From: Hydractinia symbiolongicarpus
Taxonomy: Eukaryota; Cnidaria; Hydrozoa; Anthoathecata; Hydractiniidae
Direction of reading: 5' to 3'
Assembly (NCBI RefSeq): GCF_029227915.1
Contig: NC_079876.1
Location: 29,237,828-29,301,827 of the forward strand
Length of the DNA stretch: 64,000 nt
Below are positions 44,213-55,132 of this stretch, in pieces; position 1 is the first letter of the stretch; each line of letters opens with the position of its first letter. A program made the position numbers and the translations under genes. The notes below the pieces were generated by a model. That model was not told the origin of the DNA. It saw only the letters and a list, made by a program, of their open reading frames with translations, and did no database searches.

Positions 44213-46479
44213 CAGGGGCGGATCCAGACTTTTTCAAGACTTAGTCAAAATATTGCTGCTGCGCAGCAATATTTGGACTAAGTCTTGAATTTAGCAGCTG
44301 GGGGTCCTGGGGGGCGCTGTAAGCCCCCCAGGTGGGGTATGGGTCGAAGCCCCAGAAACTTTCGCTAATTTAAGCTTTGCGGGTACAAAAATCGCCAAAA
44401 ATTTTCTTCCCATTTATCTAGTTATTATTAAAATTGACGAAAAGAAACGCTAAGCTAAAAGAAAATCTCCTAAGAACATTTTTTATAAGAATAAACTCTC
44501 CGTCTTACACGTCTTATTTTAGATAGATAAAAGCACTAAAATTAACAGGGATTAACTACAATAAAGTGAGACAATTGTGAATATATTTTAATATTTATAA
44601 ACTCTTGCTGTTTCTGCCAATATCAGGCTTCATCAGCATGACTAGGTGAATCAAATGATCACACCAGCCATGGACAGCAAAATAAAACACAATCATAACA
44701 AAAACAAAAGAATATATAATAATGAGTAGACGGATAAAATGTGATAAAAAAAGGTATGTTAATTATTTATATACTATATTAGGGACTTAATTAATTACAC
44801 TTTATTATTTATTTATTTAGAAGGAATCAGAAAAAGGGAAGGCTGGACCAATTACATGGAAAAATGGGGTTATGAAAAGGATAGCCTTCGGTTGCACATT
44901 GCATACCGATCAATAACAGCATCTATGTTTGGCAGGATTTCCTTATGGATGTACATGAGTGCAATTCCATTTAAACGATCCTGAACCATGGTGCTTCTGG
45001 TATAGTCCTTAAGTCTGCGTAAAGAAGAAAAAGAACGTTCACATTCACAGGATGTGACGGGCAAAGTGGCTAAAATTCTTAATGCTACCTTAATGTTTTC
45101 AAAGCCATCAAATTTGACAGCTTTTAACGTTTTGATTACATTGTCTGGTAAGCATCGATCATAATCAGACCAATATTGCTGCCATAGCTTTATTTTACCC
45201 TCTAGTGCAAGAGGATTTGGTAAATCATTCCTGTAAAATTCAGCAAATGCTCTGAAATTCTTAATCCATACTTGTTCCCCTATTTGGTTCTCTGACCAGA
45301 CAAATTTTGATGGAACCACATGCAAATCCTTATAAATAGTCAAATTGTCCATGTTGAAACGTTGTCTAAGTTCATTTGACATGTGGCAATAAAAGGAATT
45401 GTGATCACACGTTTGTAATATTGCGATGGTGAATCTGCAGTAACATTTGAACGTGTTGTTTGTCTGCCACAATTTTTTTTTTTGTGTTCTAGAATATCAA
45501 CTTTTGAGGCTAAATCAATGGCTGATGAATACCATTCATTATGATAATCTATATTGTTTCTTATCGACATTGTTAAGTTTTTTAAAGAATTAATAAGTTC
45601 ACAACCATCCAAAATATCTGTTTCAGTCTTTGATTGCAAAAGCTTTGTTACAGGAAGCATTAAATCAAAAATGTGCCTTGTAATAACTAATGCCACAAGA
45701 TATACAAATGACTTAAGAGAGAGAAGTAATGGTCCAGCCTTCGATTGGGTGTTAATACCTATTTGTTTATCTAAATTCTGGTCCATCTGTTCCAGAGTTT
45801 TGACAATAGCAATATAAAGCTCTTCAAAGATATAGAGCCCTTCTATTCTAGCAGCCCAACGGGTTTTACAAACATCAATTAATCTTGTACGATTACTTTC
45901 TAGACAAAATAGCATAATGTCATCTTGAAGGATCTTTAAACGAAGAATAAAAGAAACCAAGCCATAAGGCGTGAGTCTTTGACTAATCCTGACGGATGGG
46001 AATTAAAACTATAGCCTAACAGGTTATAAGTAACCACGCTGTACGGAACCTAAATTTCCTACGCCGGCTGCGGGCCACATATTGTTGGACTACGCATAGA
46101 GTGTGAAAATTACGTCACAATTTTGACGTCACATGCCCCTTAGGTGAGATGGGGAGGGTTGCGGGTCATAGCTATTTGATTTTTGACTGACTGAGTGACT
46201 GATTAGTCAAAATGAATCAGTCAAAATCTGTAAGCTATAACTTGCAACCCTCTCGGTCTATATGGTAGCGACGTCACAGCTTTGACGTCACCATCGCCAT
46301 AGGCGAAATGGAGAGGGCTGTGAACCATGGCTTTTCGCCGTACATGAATTACAATCTGATTTTTTAACGCGCTCCGTATGCAACACCCGGATCGTCGACA
46401 TCATTCGCTTGGCTAACATTTTTCGTCAAATTTACACTTAGTCACGCGACTTATCTGACTAACCCTGGATCCGCGCCTG
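44213..46479 (-). mobile_element. hAT-superfamily transposon inside the polymerase gene
   Basis: Ends CAGGGGCGGATCCAG at 44213 and CTGGATCCGCGCCTG at 46465-46479 are inverted with one mismatch. GTGTCT flanks both sides, so the duplication is visible at least in part (hAT elements make 8 bp). The polymerase reading resumes across the insertion, D-L-D-T on the right and T-I-N-I-D on the left. It carries a transposase relic on the minus strand. The region 46000-46460 has inverted TCAGTCA and GACGTCA blocks near its end. Confidence 0.8.
44870..45960 (-). pseudogene. hAT transposase, 5'-truncated and frameshifted
   Basis: Two overlapping frames, 45960-45340 and 45472-44870, join near a poly-T run at 45471-45484 where slippage is likely. 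The first has C-K-T-R-W-A-A-R-I-E-G, the block that follows the catalytic domain in hAT enzymes. The second has V-T-S-C-E-C-E-R-S-F-S-S-L-R-R-L-K and R-L-N-G-I-A-L-M-Y-I-H, the hAT C-terminal dimerisation region. The BED finger and the first catalytic Asp are missing. Related to the ZMYM1-like group by general look. Not active. Confidence 0.82.
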
Positions 46480-46566
46480 TGTCTAGGTCTTTTTTGTACT
46501 GGCCTTGTCCATATACGAGACGCCATGGGGCCTTATCAGTTTATTTTTGGTTCAAACACTCTTATC

Positions 46567-47516
46567 TTAATTTTGAATTTTTTGGCGATACCCTCCAAAT
46601 CCACGAGCCTCGTACTCTTCCCTCTTTAACTTGGGTTCCTCGTAGTATTCACGAGCTAATTTTAGGGTCTCTTGCGTAATATGTCTTTCACGTTGCTTTC
46701 GATCCTCGCGGTAATGAACGGCCAAGCATATCCAGAAACATAGGCTGTCTGTTACTTCATCTATCTTGTCAAAACTATAAATGCACCCCTTGACCCGCAA
46801 CCAATTTGGCAAAGGTCCACACCCAAGTAGGAGTTCTCTTGTAGAAATTATCTTGATCTGCAAGTGCTTGAATATTATTTTACCTTCATATGCTCCTGGT
46901 GTTTCAATAGTTCTGTTTGGTGGAAAATAGGCCTTGACCCAAAATTCGGAATCTTTCAAATCAAGGCGTTTCATCTCACGTTCATTGATGAAAGCCTCGA
47001 TTTCAGCCATGCTTGAGAGTGACCCGGAGCTCTTGGTTTCGTGATAATTCACAACATCTCCACAGCCTCGGTAAATATCGAAGCCAAATGAGTATATCAC
47101 CTTCACACACATGTCTACATGGGGGGTGATTTTTCGCATGATAGCGCCGTCAATGGCTGGTTAATGTTATTATTAAACCGACATGTCTTGCGGTTTCCCT
47201 CTTCAAACATTTCCGCGTCATCATCAAAAATGTTCTGAATGTCCTCGATTACATCAGGGTTCGTGGCTTGTTTCGATTATTTTCCAAACATATGTTTAAG
47301 ATCTGTAATTCCCTGATATTCCTCATCTATGGTGACACGTTGAACCTCATCGTGAAGAGTTGGTGATCCTGAAAATTGATCCCTGGCCTTGTTGTAGTAG
47401 TAACTAACGGTATCCCGCACATTCCTTAGTTGTTTAGTGAGAGCTTCGCGAGTTGTCGCTACTGGTGCCGACACGGTATTATATATTTTAGTGATTGCCT
47501 TTTTGAAAAAATTCAT
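46567..47516 (-). pseudogene. DNA polymerase B, N-terminal region
   Basis: The likely start is the ATG at 47516 (AAAGGGATG context) with N-F-F-K-K-A-I-T-K-I-Y-N-T-V. A stop at 47277 follows. After a shift the frame 47139-46570 has I-T-P-H-V-D-M-C-V-K-V-I-Y, then K-R-L-D-L, G-C-G-P-L-P-N-W-L, and S-L-C-F-W-I-C-L-A-V-H-Y-R. The R-K-Q-R-E-R and L-A-R-E-Y-Y blocks follow. I recognise this as the long extension that precedes the exonuclease domain in cnidarian Polinton polymerases. It is separated from the rest of the gene by the hAT element. Confidence 0.65.
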
Positions 47517-47579
47517 CCCTTTATTTTAGGTACATCTTCTTCAAACCAGAAAATTTTTTGATTTGGTTAAGGATTGAAT

Positions 47580-47865
47580 AATTGGGGAATTTCCCTTACT
47601 CATATTTTAATTTTGTTGATATCAGCATATATACTGTATACGCTATTGCGCATGAGTTGATGACGTCATGTATTTCTATATATATTATTATGTTCGGTTA
47701 TTGGCATTTATATTATGTATTATTATGATTTCACATATGCGTTGATGACGCCATATGATTTCGTTTTATTCTATTCTGGGATGAGGTAGTGGTGGAAGCG
47801 CGGTTATTGTGATTAAAAGGTGTATGAGAAAAGAAAAGTACCTATAATCACTCCTTACTACTACT
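47580..47865 (-). repeat. Polinton right terminal inverted repeat
   Basis: Inverted match of the left end; the outer 115 bases are best conserved and the inner patches are shared. It lacks the 45-bp expansion found on the left. Confidence 0.88.
47584..47595. promoter_or_regulatory. GGGGAATTTCCC palindrome at the right end
   Basis: Mirror copy of the site at 28653-28664, placed just inside the right terminal repeat and upstream of the polymerase start at 47516. Confidence 0.45.
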
Positions 47866-48036
47866 TATAGAAGGCATAATTGCGCATCGTGAAGTAACGG
47901 CTGGTAGAATTATTGGGGTTATTCTATTTTGCCATGTGTTATACTTCACCACAACGTGTCATGTTAACACATTTCCACCGTTAAAACTCTCCAAGCATCC
48001 TTCAATCATCTTATCACACAGGTTAACCTAGCTAAT

Positions 48037-48118
48037 ACCAGAGGTGTGGTTCGAACCCACGCGGACAATTGTCCATTGGAACTTAGGTCCAACGCCTTAA
48101 CCACTGGGCCACACTGGC
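48037..48118 (-). pseudogene. tRNA-Leu(UAA)-like
   Basis: First copy right of the Polinton. Position 33 is C in place of U and the acceptor and A-box carry changes (GGGCCACACTGGC on the plus strand). Confidence 0.6.
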
Positions 48119-48490
48119 TGAAAATTCAGTTTAATAAGGTTACTTGAGCTTGCAAAAAGTACTGGTAATGAACTTTAATATTCTAAATCGTGTAAGAGCA
48201 TTAACATCTATCGACCTTCTTATTTCTTTAATAATTCGCCGCTTTGATAAATCAACAAATTGATTGGAACTGCAAAAAGGGATGGTAATATTTTGGATTT
48301 TGAGCTTGAAGTTTTGAGATATGGAATGAATAAATGAGCATCTTGAAATAACGGCTGGTAGAATTATTAGGGCTATTCTATTTCGTCATGTTCCATACTT
48401 CGCCACAACGTGTCGTGGTAACAAATTTCCACGGTTAAAACTCTCCAAGCATCCTTCAATCATCTTATCACACAGGTTAACCCACCTAAT

Positions 48491-48571
48491 AACAGAGGTG
48501 GGTTCGAACCCACGCGGGCAATCGTCCATTGGAACTTAAGTCCAACGCCTTAACAACTCGGGCACCCTGGT
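48491..48571 (-). pseudogene. tRNA-Leu(UAA)-like, type A
   Basis: T loop one base short; acceptor C changed (AACAGAG); A box TGCCC in place of TGGCC. Confidence 0.65.
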
Positions 48572-48943
48572 TGCAATTTCAGGTTAATAAGGTTACTTGA
48601 ACTTGGAAAAAGTCCTGGCAATGAACCTTAGCATTCTCAATCGTGCAAGAGCATTCACATCTCTTGACGTTCTTTTTTCCTTAATAATTTTCCGCTTCGA
48701 TAATTCAACAAATTGACTGAAACTGCAAAAAGGGATGGTAATATTTGGCATTTTGAGTTTGAAATTTTGAAAAGTGAAAGGAATAATTGCGCATCGTGAA
48801 ATTACGGCTGGTAGAATTATTGGGGCTATTCTGATTCGCCATGTGCGATACTTTACCACAAGGTGTCATGGTAACACATTTCCACGGTTAAAAACCCCCA
48901 AGCATCCTTCAGTCATCTTATCAAACAGGCTAACCTAGCTAAT

Positions 48944-49025
48944 ACCAGAGGTGGGGTTCGAACCCACGCGGACCATCGTTCATTGGAACTTAAGTCCAAG
49001 GCCTTAATTTCTCGGCCACCCTGGT
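48944..49025 (-). pseudogene. tRNA-Leu(UAA)-like, type B
   Basis: Acceptor, T arm and anticodon arm are good, but the D loop has AATTTCTC on the plus strand, so the invariant GG is lost. Confidence 0.65.
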
Positions 49026-49397
49026 TGAAATTTCAGGTTAATAAGGTTACTTGAACTTGGAAAAAGTACTGGCAATAATCCTCAGCATTCTAAATCGTGC
49101 AAGAGCATTAACATCTGTCGACGTTGTTGATTCTTTAATAACTTTGCGCTTCAATAATTCAATAAGTTGACTGGAACAGCAAAAAGGGATGGTAATATTT
49201 TGGATTTTGAGCTTGAAGTTTTGAGATATGGAAAGAATAATTGAGCATCTTGAAATAACGGCTGGTAGAATTATTAGGACTATTCTATTTCGTCATGTTC
49301 CATACTTCGCCACAACCTGTCGTGGTAACAAATTTCCACGGTTAAAACTCTCCAAGCATCCTTCAATCATCTTATCACACAGGTTAACCCAGCTAAT

Positions 49398-49478
49398 AAC
49401 AGAGGTGGGTTCGAACCCACGCAGGCAATCGTCCATTGGAACTTAAGTCCAACGCCTTAACAACTCGGCCACCCTGGT
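49398..49478 (-). pseudogene. tRNA-Leu(UAA)-like, type C
   Basis: T loop one base short; D loop AACAACTCGG; variable arm GCAGGCAATCGTCC on the plus strand. Confidence 0.65.
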
Positions 49479-49849
49479 TGAAATTTCAGGTTAATAAGGT
49501 TACTTGAACTTGGAAAAAGTCCTGGCAATGAACCTTAGCATTCTCCATCGTGCAAGAGCGTTAACACCTGTCGACGTTGTTATTTTCTTCACAAATTACG
49601 CCTTGATAATTCAACAAATTGACTGAAACTGCAAAAAGAGATGGTAATATTTGGGATTTTGAGTTTGAAATTTTGAGAAATGGAAGGAATAATTGCGCAT
49701 CGTGAAATAACGGCTGGTAGAATTATTGGGGCTATTCTGATTCGCCATGTGCGATACTTTACCACAATGTGTCATGGAAACACATTTGCACGGTTAAAAC
49801 TCTCCAATCATCCTTCAAACACCTTATCACACAGGTTAACCCAGCTAAT

Positions 49850-49930
49850 AACAGAGGTGGGTTCGAACCCACGCGGGCAATCGTCCATTGGAACTTAAGT
49901 CCAACGCCTTAACAACTCGGGAACCCTGGT
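49850..49930 (-). pseudogene. tRNA-Leu(UAA)-like, type D
   Basis: T loop one base short and A box altered (CTCGGGAACCC on the plus strand). Confidence 0.65.
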
Positions 49931-50302
49931 TGAAATTTCAGGTTAATAAGGTTACTTGAACTTGGAAAAAGTACTGGCAATGCACCTTAGTACTATAAAG
50001 CGTGCAAGAGAAATAACAACTGTGGGCATCCTTATTTCTTTAATATTTTCCCGCCTTGATAATTCTATAAATTGACTGGAACTACAAAAAAGGATGGTAA
50101 TATTTGGGATTTTGAGTTTGAAATTTTGAAAAATGGAAGGAATAATTGCCCGTCGTGAAATAACGGCTGGTAGAATTATTGGGGCTATTCTATTTCGCCA
50201 TGTGCGATACATTAGCACAACATGTCATGGTAATACATTTCCACTGCTAAAACTCTCCAGGCATCCTTCAATCATTTTATCACAAAGGTTAACTTTGCTT
50301 AT

Positions 50303-50384
50303 AACAGAGGTGGGGTTCGAACCCCCGCGGACACTCGTCCATTGGAACTTAAGTCCAACGCCTTAACCACTCGGCCGCCCCGGT
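50303..50384 (-). tRNA. tRNA-Leu(UAA)-like, type E
   Basis: Full-length class II form with A box and B box. One acceptor mismatch and one T-stem mismatch; acceptor 5' strand ACCGGGG. Confidence 0.55.
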
Positions 50385-50755
50385 TAGAATTGCAGGTTAA
50401 TAAGGTTACTTGAAGTTGGAAAAAGTACTGCCAATGAACCTTAGTACTATAAAGCGTGCAAGAGCAATAACAACTGTGGACATCCTTAATTCTTTTATAA
50501 TTTTTCGCTTTGATAATTCAACAAATTGACTGGAACTGCAAAAAGGGATGGTATTATTTGGGATTTTGAGTTTGACATTTTGAGATATGGAAGGCATAAA
50601 TGCGCATCGTGAAATGACGGCTAGTAGAATTATTGCAGCTATTCTATTTCGCCATGTGAGATAATTCAACACAACGTGTCATGTTAACGCATTTCCACGC
50701 AAAAACACTCCGAGCATCCTACAATCATCTTATCACACAGGTTAACCTAGCTAAT

Positions 50756-50837
50756 ACCAGAGGTGGGGTTCGAACCCACGCGGACAATTGTCCAGTGGAA
50801 GTTAAGTCCAACACCTTAACCACTCGGCCACCCTGGT
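50756..50837 (-). tRNA. tRNA-Leu(UAA)-like, type F
   Basis: Acceptor, D, variable and T arms fold. The anticodon stem has one mismatch (CAGTGG on the plus strand) and the loop is CUUAACU. Confidence 0.6.
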
Positions 50838-51201
50838 TGAAATTTCGGGTTACCAAGCTTACATGTACTTGGAAAAAGTACTGGCAATGAACCTTAATAT
50901 TCTAAATCGTGTAACAGCATTAGCATCTGTCGATCTTCTCAATAATTTGCCGTTTTGACAATTCAACAAATTGACTGGAACTGTAAAATGGTATGGTAAT
51001 ATTTGGGATTTTAAGTTTGAAATTTTAAGATATGGAAGGAATAATTGCGCATTGTGAAATAACGTCTGGTAGAATTCTTGCAGCAATTCTACTTCTCCAA
51101 GTTCGATACTTCGCCACAACGTGTCATGGCAAACACATTTCCACGTTTAAATTCTCCAAGCATCCTTCAATCATCTTATCACAAAGGTTAACCTAGCTAA
51201 T

Positions 51202-51283
51202 ACCAGAGGTGGTGTTTGAACCCACGCGGACAATTGTCCAGTGGAACTTAAGTCCAACACCTTAACCACTCGGCCACCCTGGT
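51202..51283 (-). tRNA. tRNA-Leu(UAA)-like, type G
   Basis: B box GGTTCAAAC in place of GGTTCGAAC with one T-stem mismatch; one anticodon-stem mismatch. Confidence 0.55.
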
Positions 51284-51878
51284 TGAAATTTCGGGTTACC
51301 AAGGTTACATGGACTTGGAAAAAGTACTGGCAATAAACCTTAGTTTTCTAAATTATGTAAGAGCATTGACATCTGTCGACCTTCTTATTGCTTTAATAAC
51401 TTGCCGCTTTGATAATTCATTAAATTGATTGAAACTGCAAAAAGTGATTTTAAAAATTGAGATTTTGAGTTTGAAATTTTGAGATATGGAAGGCATTATT
51501 GCGTATCGTGAAGTAACGGCTGGTAGAATTATTGGGACTATTCTATTTTGCCCTGTGGGATAATTCAACACTAAATCGTGTAAGAGCATTAACATCTATC
51601 GACCTTCTTATTTCTTTAATAATTCGCCGCTTTGATAAATCAACAAATTGATTGGAACTGCAAAAAGGGATTGTAATATTTTGGATTTTGAGCTTGAAGT
51701 TTTGAGATATGGAATGAATAATTGAGCATCTTGAAATAACGGCTGGTAGAATTATTAGGGCTATTCTATTTCGTCATGTTCCATACTTCGCCACAACGTG
51801 TCGTGGTAACAAATTTCCACGGTTAAAACTCTCCAAGCATCCTTCAATCATCTTATCACACAGGTTAACCCACCTAAT

Positions 51879-51959
51879 AACAGAGGTGGGTTCGAACCCA
51901 CGCGGGCAATCGTCCATTGGAACTTAAGTCCAACGCCTTAACAACTCGGGCACCCTGGT
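51879..51959 (-). pseudogene. tRNA-Leu(UAA)-like, type A
   Basis: Second A copy, 3,388 bases from the first; same short T loop. Confidence 0.65.
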
Positions 51960-52331
51960 TGCAATTTCAGGTTAATAAGGTTACTTGAACTTGGAAAAAG
52001 TCCTGGCAATGAACCTTAGCATTCTCCATCGTGCAAGAGCATTCACATCTCTTGACGTTCTTTTTTCCTTAATAATTTTCCGCTTCGATAATTCAACAAA
52101 TTGACTGAAACTGCAAAAAGGGATGGTAATATTTGGCATTTTGAGTTTGAAATTTTGAGAAATGGAAGGAATAATTGCGCATCGTGAAATAACGGCTGGT
52201 AGAATTATTGGGGCTATTCTGATTCGCCATGTGCGATACTTTACCACAATGTGTCATGGAAACACATTTGCACGGTTAAAACTCTCCAAGCATCCTTCAA
52301 ACACCTTATCACAGAGGTTAACCCAGCTAAT

Positions 52332-52412
52332 AACAGAGGTGGGTTCGAACCCACGCGGGCAATCGTCCATTGGAACTTAAGTCCAACGCCTTAACAACTC
52401 GGGAACCCTGGT
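52332..52412 (-). pseudogene. tRNA-Leu(UAA)-like, type D
   Basis: Follows A directly because B and C are missing here. Confidence 0.65.
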
Positions 52413-52784
52413 TGAAATTTCAGGTTAATAAGGTTACTTGAACTTGGAAAAAGTACTGGCAATGCACCTTAGTACTATAAAGCGTGCAAGAGAAATAACA
52501 ACTGTGGGCATCCTTATTTCTTTAATATTTTCCCGCCTTGATAATTCTATAAATTGACTGGAACTACAAAAAAGGATGGTAATATTTGGGATTTTGAGTT
52601 TGAAATTTTGAAAAATGGAAGGAATAATTGCCCGTCGTGAAATAACGGCTGGTAGAATTATTGGGGCTATTCTATTTCGCCATGTGCGATACATTAGCAC
52701 AACATGTCATGGTAATACATTTCCACTGCTAAAACTCTCCAGGCATCCTTCAATCATTTTATCACAAAGGTTAACTTTGCTTAT

Positions 52785-52866
52785 AACAGAGGTGGGGTTC
52801 GAACCCCCGCGGACACTCGTCCATTGGAACTTAAGTCCAACGCCTTAACCACTCGGCCGCCCCGGT
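52785..52866 (-). tRNA. tRNA-Leu(UAA)-like, type E
   Basis: Identical by eye to the copy at 50303. Confidence 0.55.
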
Positions 52867-53237
52867 TAGAATTGCAGGTTAATAAGGTTACTTGAAGTTG
52901 GAAAAAGTACTGCCAATGAACCTTAGTACTATAAAGCGTGCAAGAGCAATAACAACTGTGGACATCCTTAATTCTTTTATAATTTTTCGCTTTGATAATT
53001 CAACAAATTGACTGGAACTGCAAAAAGGGATGGTATTATTTGGGATTTTGAGTTTGACATTTTGAGATATGGAAGGCATAAATGCGCATCGTGAAATGAC
53101 GGCTAGTAGAATTATTGCAGCTATTCTATTTCGCCATGTGAGATAATTCAACACAACGTGTCATGTTAACGCATTTCCACGCAAAAACACTCCGAGCATC
53201 CTACAATCATCTTATCACACAGGTTAACCTAGCTAAT

Positions 53238-53319
53238 ACCAGAGGTGGGGTTCGAACCCACGCGGCCAATTGTCCAGTGGAAGTTAAGTCCAACACCTTA
53301 ACCACTCGGCCACCCTGGT
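53238..53319 (-). tRNA. tRNA-Leu(UAA)-like, type F
   Basis: Differs from 50756 by GCGGCC for GCGGAC in the variable arm. Confidence 0.6.
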
Positions 53320-53691
53320 TGAAATTTCGGGTTACCAAGGTTACATGGACTTGGAAAAAGTACTGGCAATAAACCTTAGTTTTCTAAATTATGTAAGAGC
53401 ATTGACATCTGTCGACCTTCTTATTGCTTTAATAACTTGCCGCTTTGATAATTCATTAAATTGATTGAAACTGCAAAAAGTGATTTTAAAAATTGAGATT
53501 TTGAGTTTGAAATTTTGAGATATGGAAGGCATTATTGCGTATCGTGAAGTAACGGCTGGTAGAATTATTGGGACTATTCTATTTTGCCCTGTGGGATAAT
53601 TCAACACAAGGTGTCATGTTAACGCATTTCCACGGTTAAAACTCTGCAAGCATCATTTATTCATCTTATCACACAGGTTAACCCAGCTAAT

Positions 53692-53773
53692 ACCAGAGGT
53701 GGGGTTCGAACCCACGCGGACAATCGTCCATTGGAACTTAAGTCCAACGACTTAACCACTCGGCCACCCTGGT
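53692..53773 (-). tRNA. tRNA-Leu(UAA), best-folding copy in the array
   Basis: All four arms and the long variable arm pair: acceptor ACCAGGG with CTCTGGT (one G-U), anticodon stem TTGGA with TCCAA around CUUAAGU, T stem GTGGG with CCCAC. A box TGGCCGAGTGG and B box GGTTCGAAC are both intact. In D-arm closing a C has become A on the plus strand (CGACTTAACC). It carries leucine to UUA codons if expressed. There is no T-run just after the 3' end; the first TTTT on the minus strand is some 60 bases downstream. Confidence 0.75.
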
Positions 53774-54144
53774 TGAAATTTCAGGCTACCAAGGTTACTT
53801 GAACTTGGAAAACGTACTGGCAATGAACCTTAGTATTCTATTTCGCGCAGGAGCATTACCATTTGACGACCTTGAGATTGTTCAATAATTTGCCGTTTCG
53901 ATAACTCAACAAAATGAATGGAATTGCAAAATAGGATGGTAATATTTGGGACTTTGAGTTTGACATTTTGAGATATGGAAGGCATAAATGCACATCGTGA
54001 AATAACGGCCAGTAGAATTATTGCGGCCATTCTATTTCAACATGTGCGTTACTTCGCCCGAACGTGTCATGGCAAACACATTTCCACGTTGAAATTCCCC
54101 AAGCATCCTTCAATCATCTTATCACACAGGTTTATCTAGCAAAT

Positions 54145-54225
54145 ACCAGAGTTGGGGTTCGAACCCACGCGGGCAATTGTCATTGGAACTTAAGTCCATC
54201 GCCTTAACCACTCAGCCACCCTGGT
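54145..54225 (-). pseudogene. tRNA-Leu(UAA)-like, type I
   Basis: Variable arm short by one base (TTGTCATTGG) and T stem changed to GTTGG. Confidence 0.6.
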
Positions 54226-54596
54226 TGGAGTTTCAGGTTAATAAGGTTACTTGAATTTGGAAAAAGTACGGGAAATGAACATTAGTATTCTAAATCGCCC
54301 TAGAGAATTACCATTTGACGACCTTCAGATTTTTTAATAAGTTGCCATTTTAAAAACTCAACACAATGAATGGAGCTGCAAAAAGGGATGGCAATACTTG
54401 GGATTTTGTGTTTGAAATTTTGAGATATGGAAGGTATAACTGAGCATCGTGAAATAACGGCTTGTAGAATTATTGGGGCTACTCTATCTCGCCATGTGCG
54501 ATACTTTACCAAAACATGCCATGGTAATACATTTCCACTGCTTAAACTCTCCAAGAATCCTTCAAACATCTTATCACACAGGTTAACCTAACTAAT

Positions 54597-54678
54597 GCCA
54601 GAGGTGGGGTTCGAACTCACGCGGACAATCGTCCATTGGAACTTAAGTCCAACGCCTTAACCACTCGGCCACCCTTGT
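54597..54678 (-). pseudogene. tRNA-Leu(UAA)-like, type J
   Basis: Acceptor GCCAGAG with ACCCTTGT gives two mismatches; T arm GAACTCAC. Confidence 0.6.
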
Positions 54679-55050
54679 TGAAATTTCAGGTTAATAAGGT
54701 TAATTGAACTTGGAAAAAGTACTGGCAATGAACCTTAGCATTCTCAATCGTGCAAGAGCATTCACATCTGTCGAAGTCCTTATTTCTTCAATAATTTGCC
54801 GCTTTGATAATTGAACAAATTGACTGAAACTGCAAAAAAGTATGGTAATATTTGGGATTTTGAGTTTGAAATTTTGAGATATGGAAGGAATAAATGCACA
54901 TCGTGAAATAACGACTGGTAAAATTATTGTAGCTATTCTATTTCTCCAAGTTTGATACTTCGCCCGAACATGTCATGGCAAACACATTTCCACGTTGAAA
55001 TTCCCCAAGCATCCTTCAATCATCTTATCACACAGGTTTATCTAGCAAAT

Positions 55051-55132
55051 ACCAGAGGTGGGGTTCGAACCCACGCGGGCAATTGTTATTGGAACTTAAG
55101 TCCATCGCCTTAACCACTCAGCCACCCTGGTT
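55051..55132 (-). pseudogene. tRNA-Leu(UAA)-like, type I
   Basis: As 54145 but with an intact T stem; variable arm TTGTTATTGG. Confidence 0.6.

Larger units (their letters stand above)
28030..47865. mobile_element. Polinton/Maverick virus-like transposon, 19,836 bp
   Basis: The ends are inverted repeats starting AGTAGTAGTAAGGAGTGATT. Inside are DNA polymerase B, integrase, packaging ATPase and major capsid genes, the defining Polinton set. The element interrupts a tRNA-Leu array monomer: left flank ends GAGATATGG and the right flank begins TATAGAAGGCATAA, matching the uninterrupted array wording GATATGGAAGGCATAA. TATGG and TATAG are a 5-6 bp target duplication with one change. Genes lie in blocks on both strands. 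Frameshifts and in-frame stops in most large genes, plus secondary insertions (LINE 32.9-35.2 kb, hAT 44.2-46.5 kb), show that this copy is not functional. Size with both insertions removed is about 15 kb. Confidence 0.93.
48184..51571 (-). repeat. Higher-order repeat unit 1 (types A-H)
   Basis: Complete unit of 3,388 bp with tRNA-like copies of types A, B, C, D, E, F, G and a final monomer H truncated before its tRNA, ending ATAATTCAACAC. The next unit begins TAAATCGTGTAAGAGC. Confidence 0.85.
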
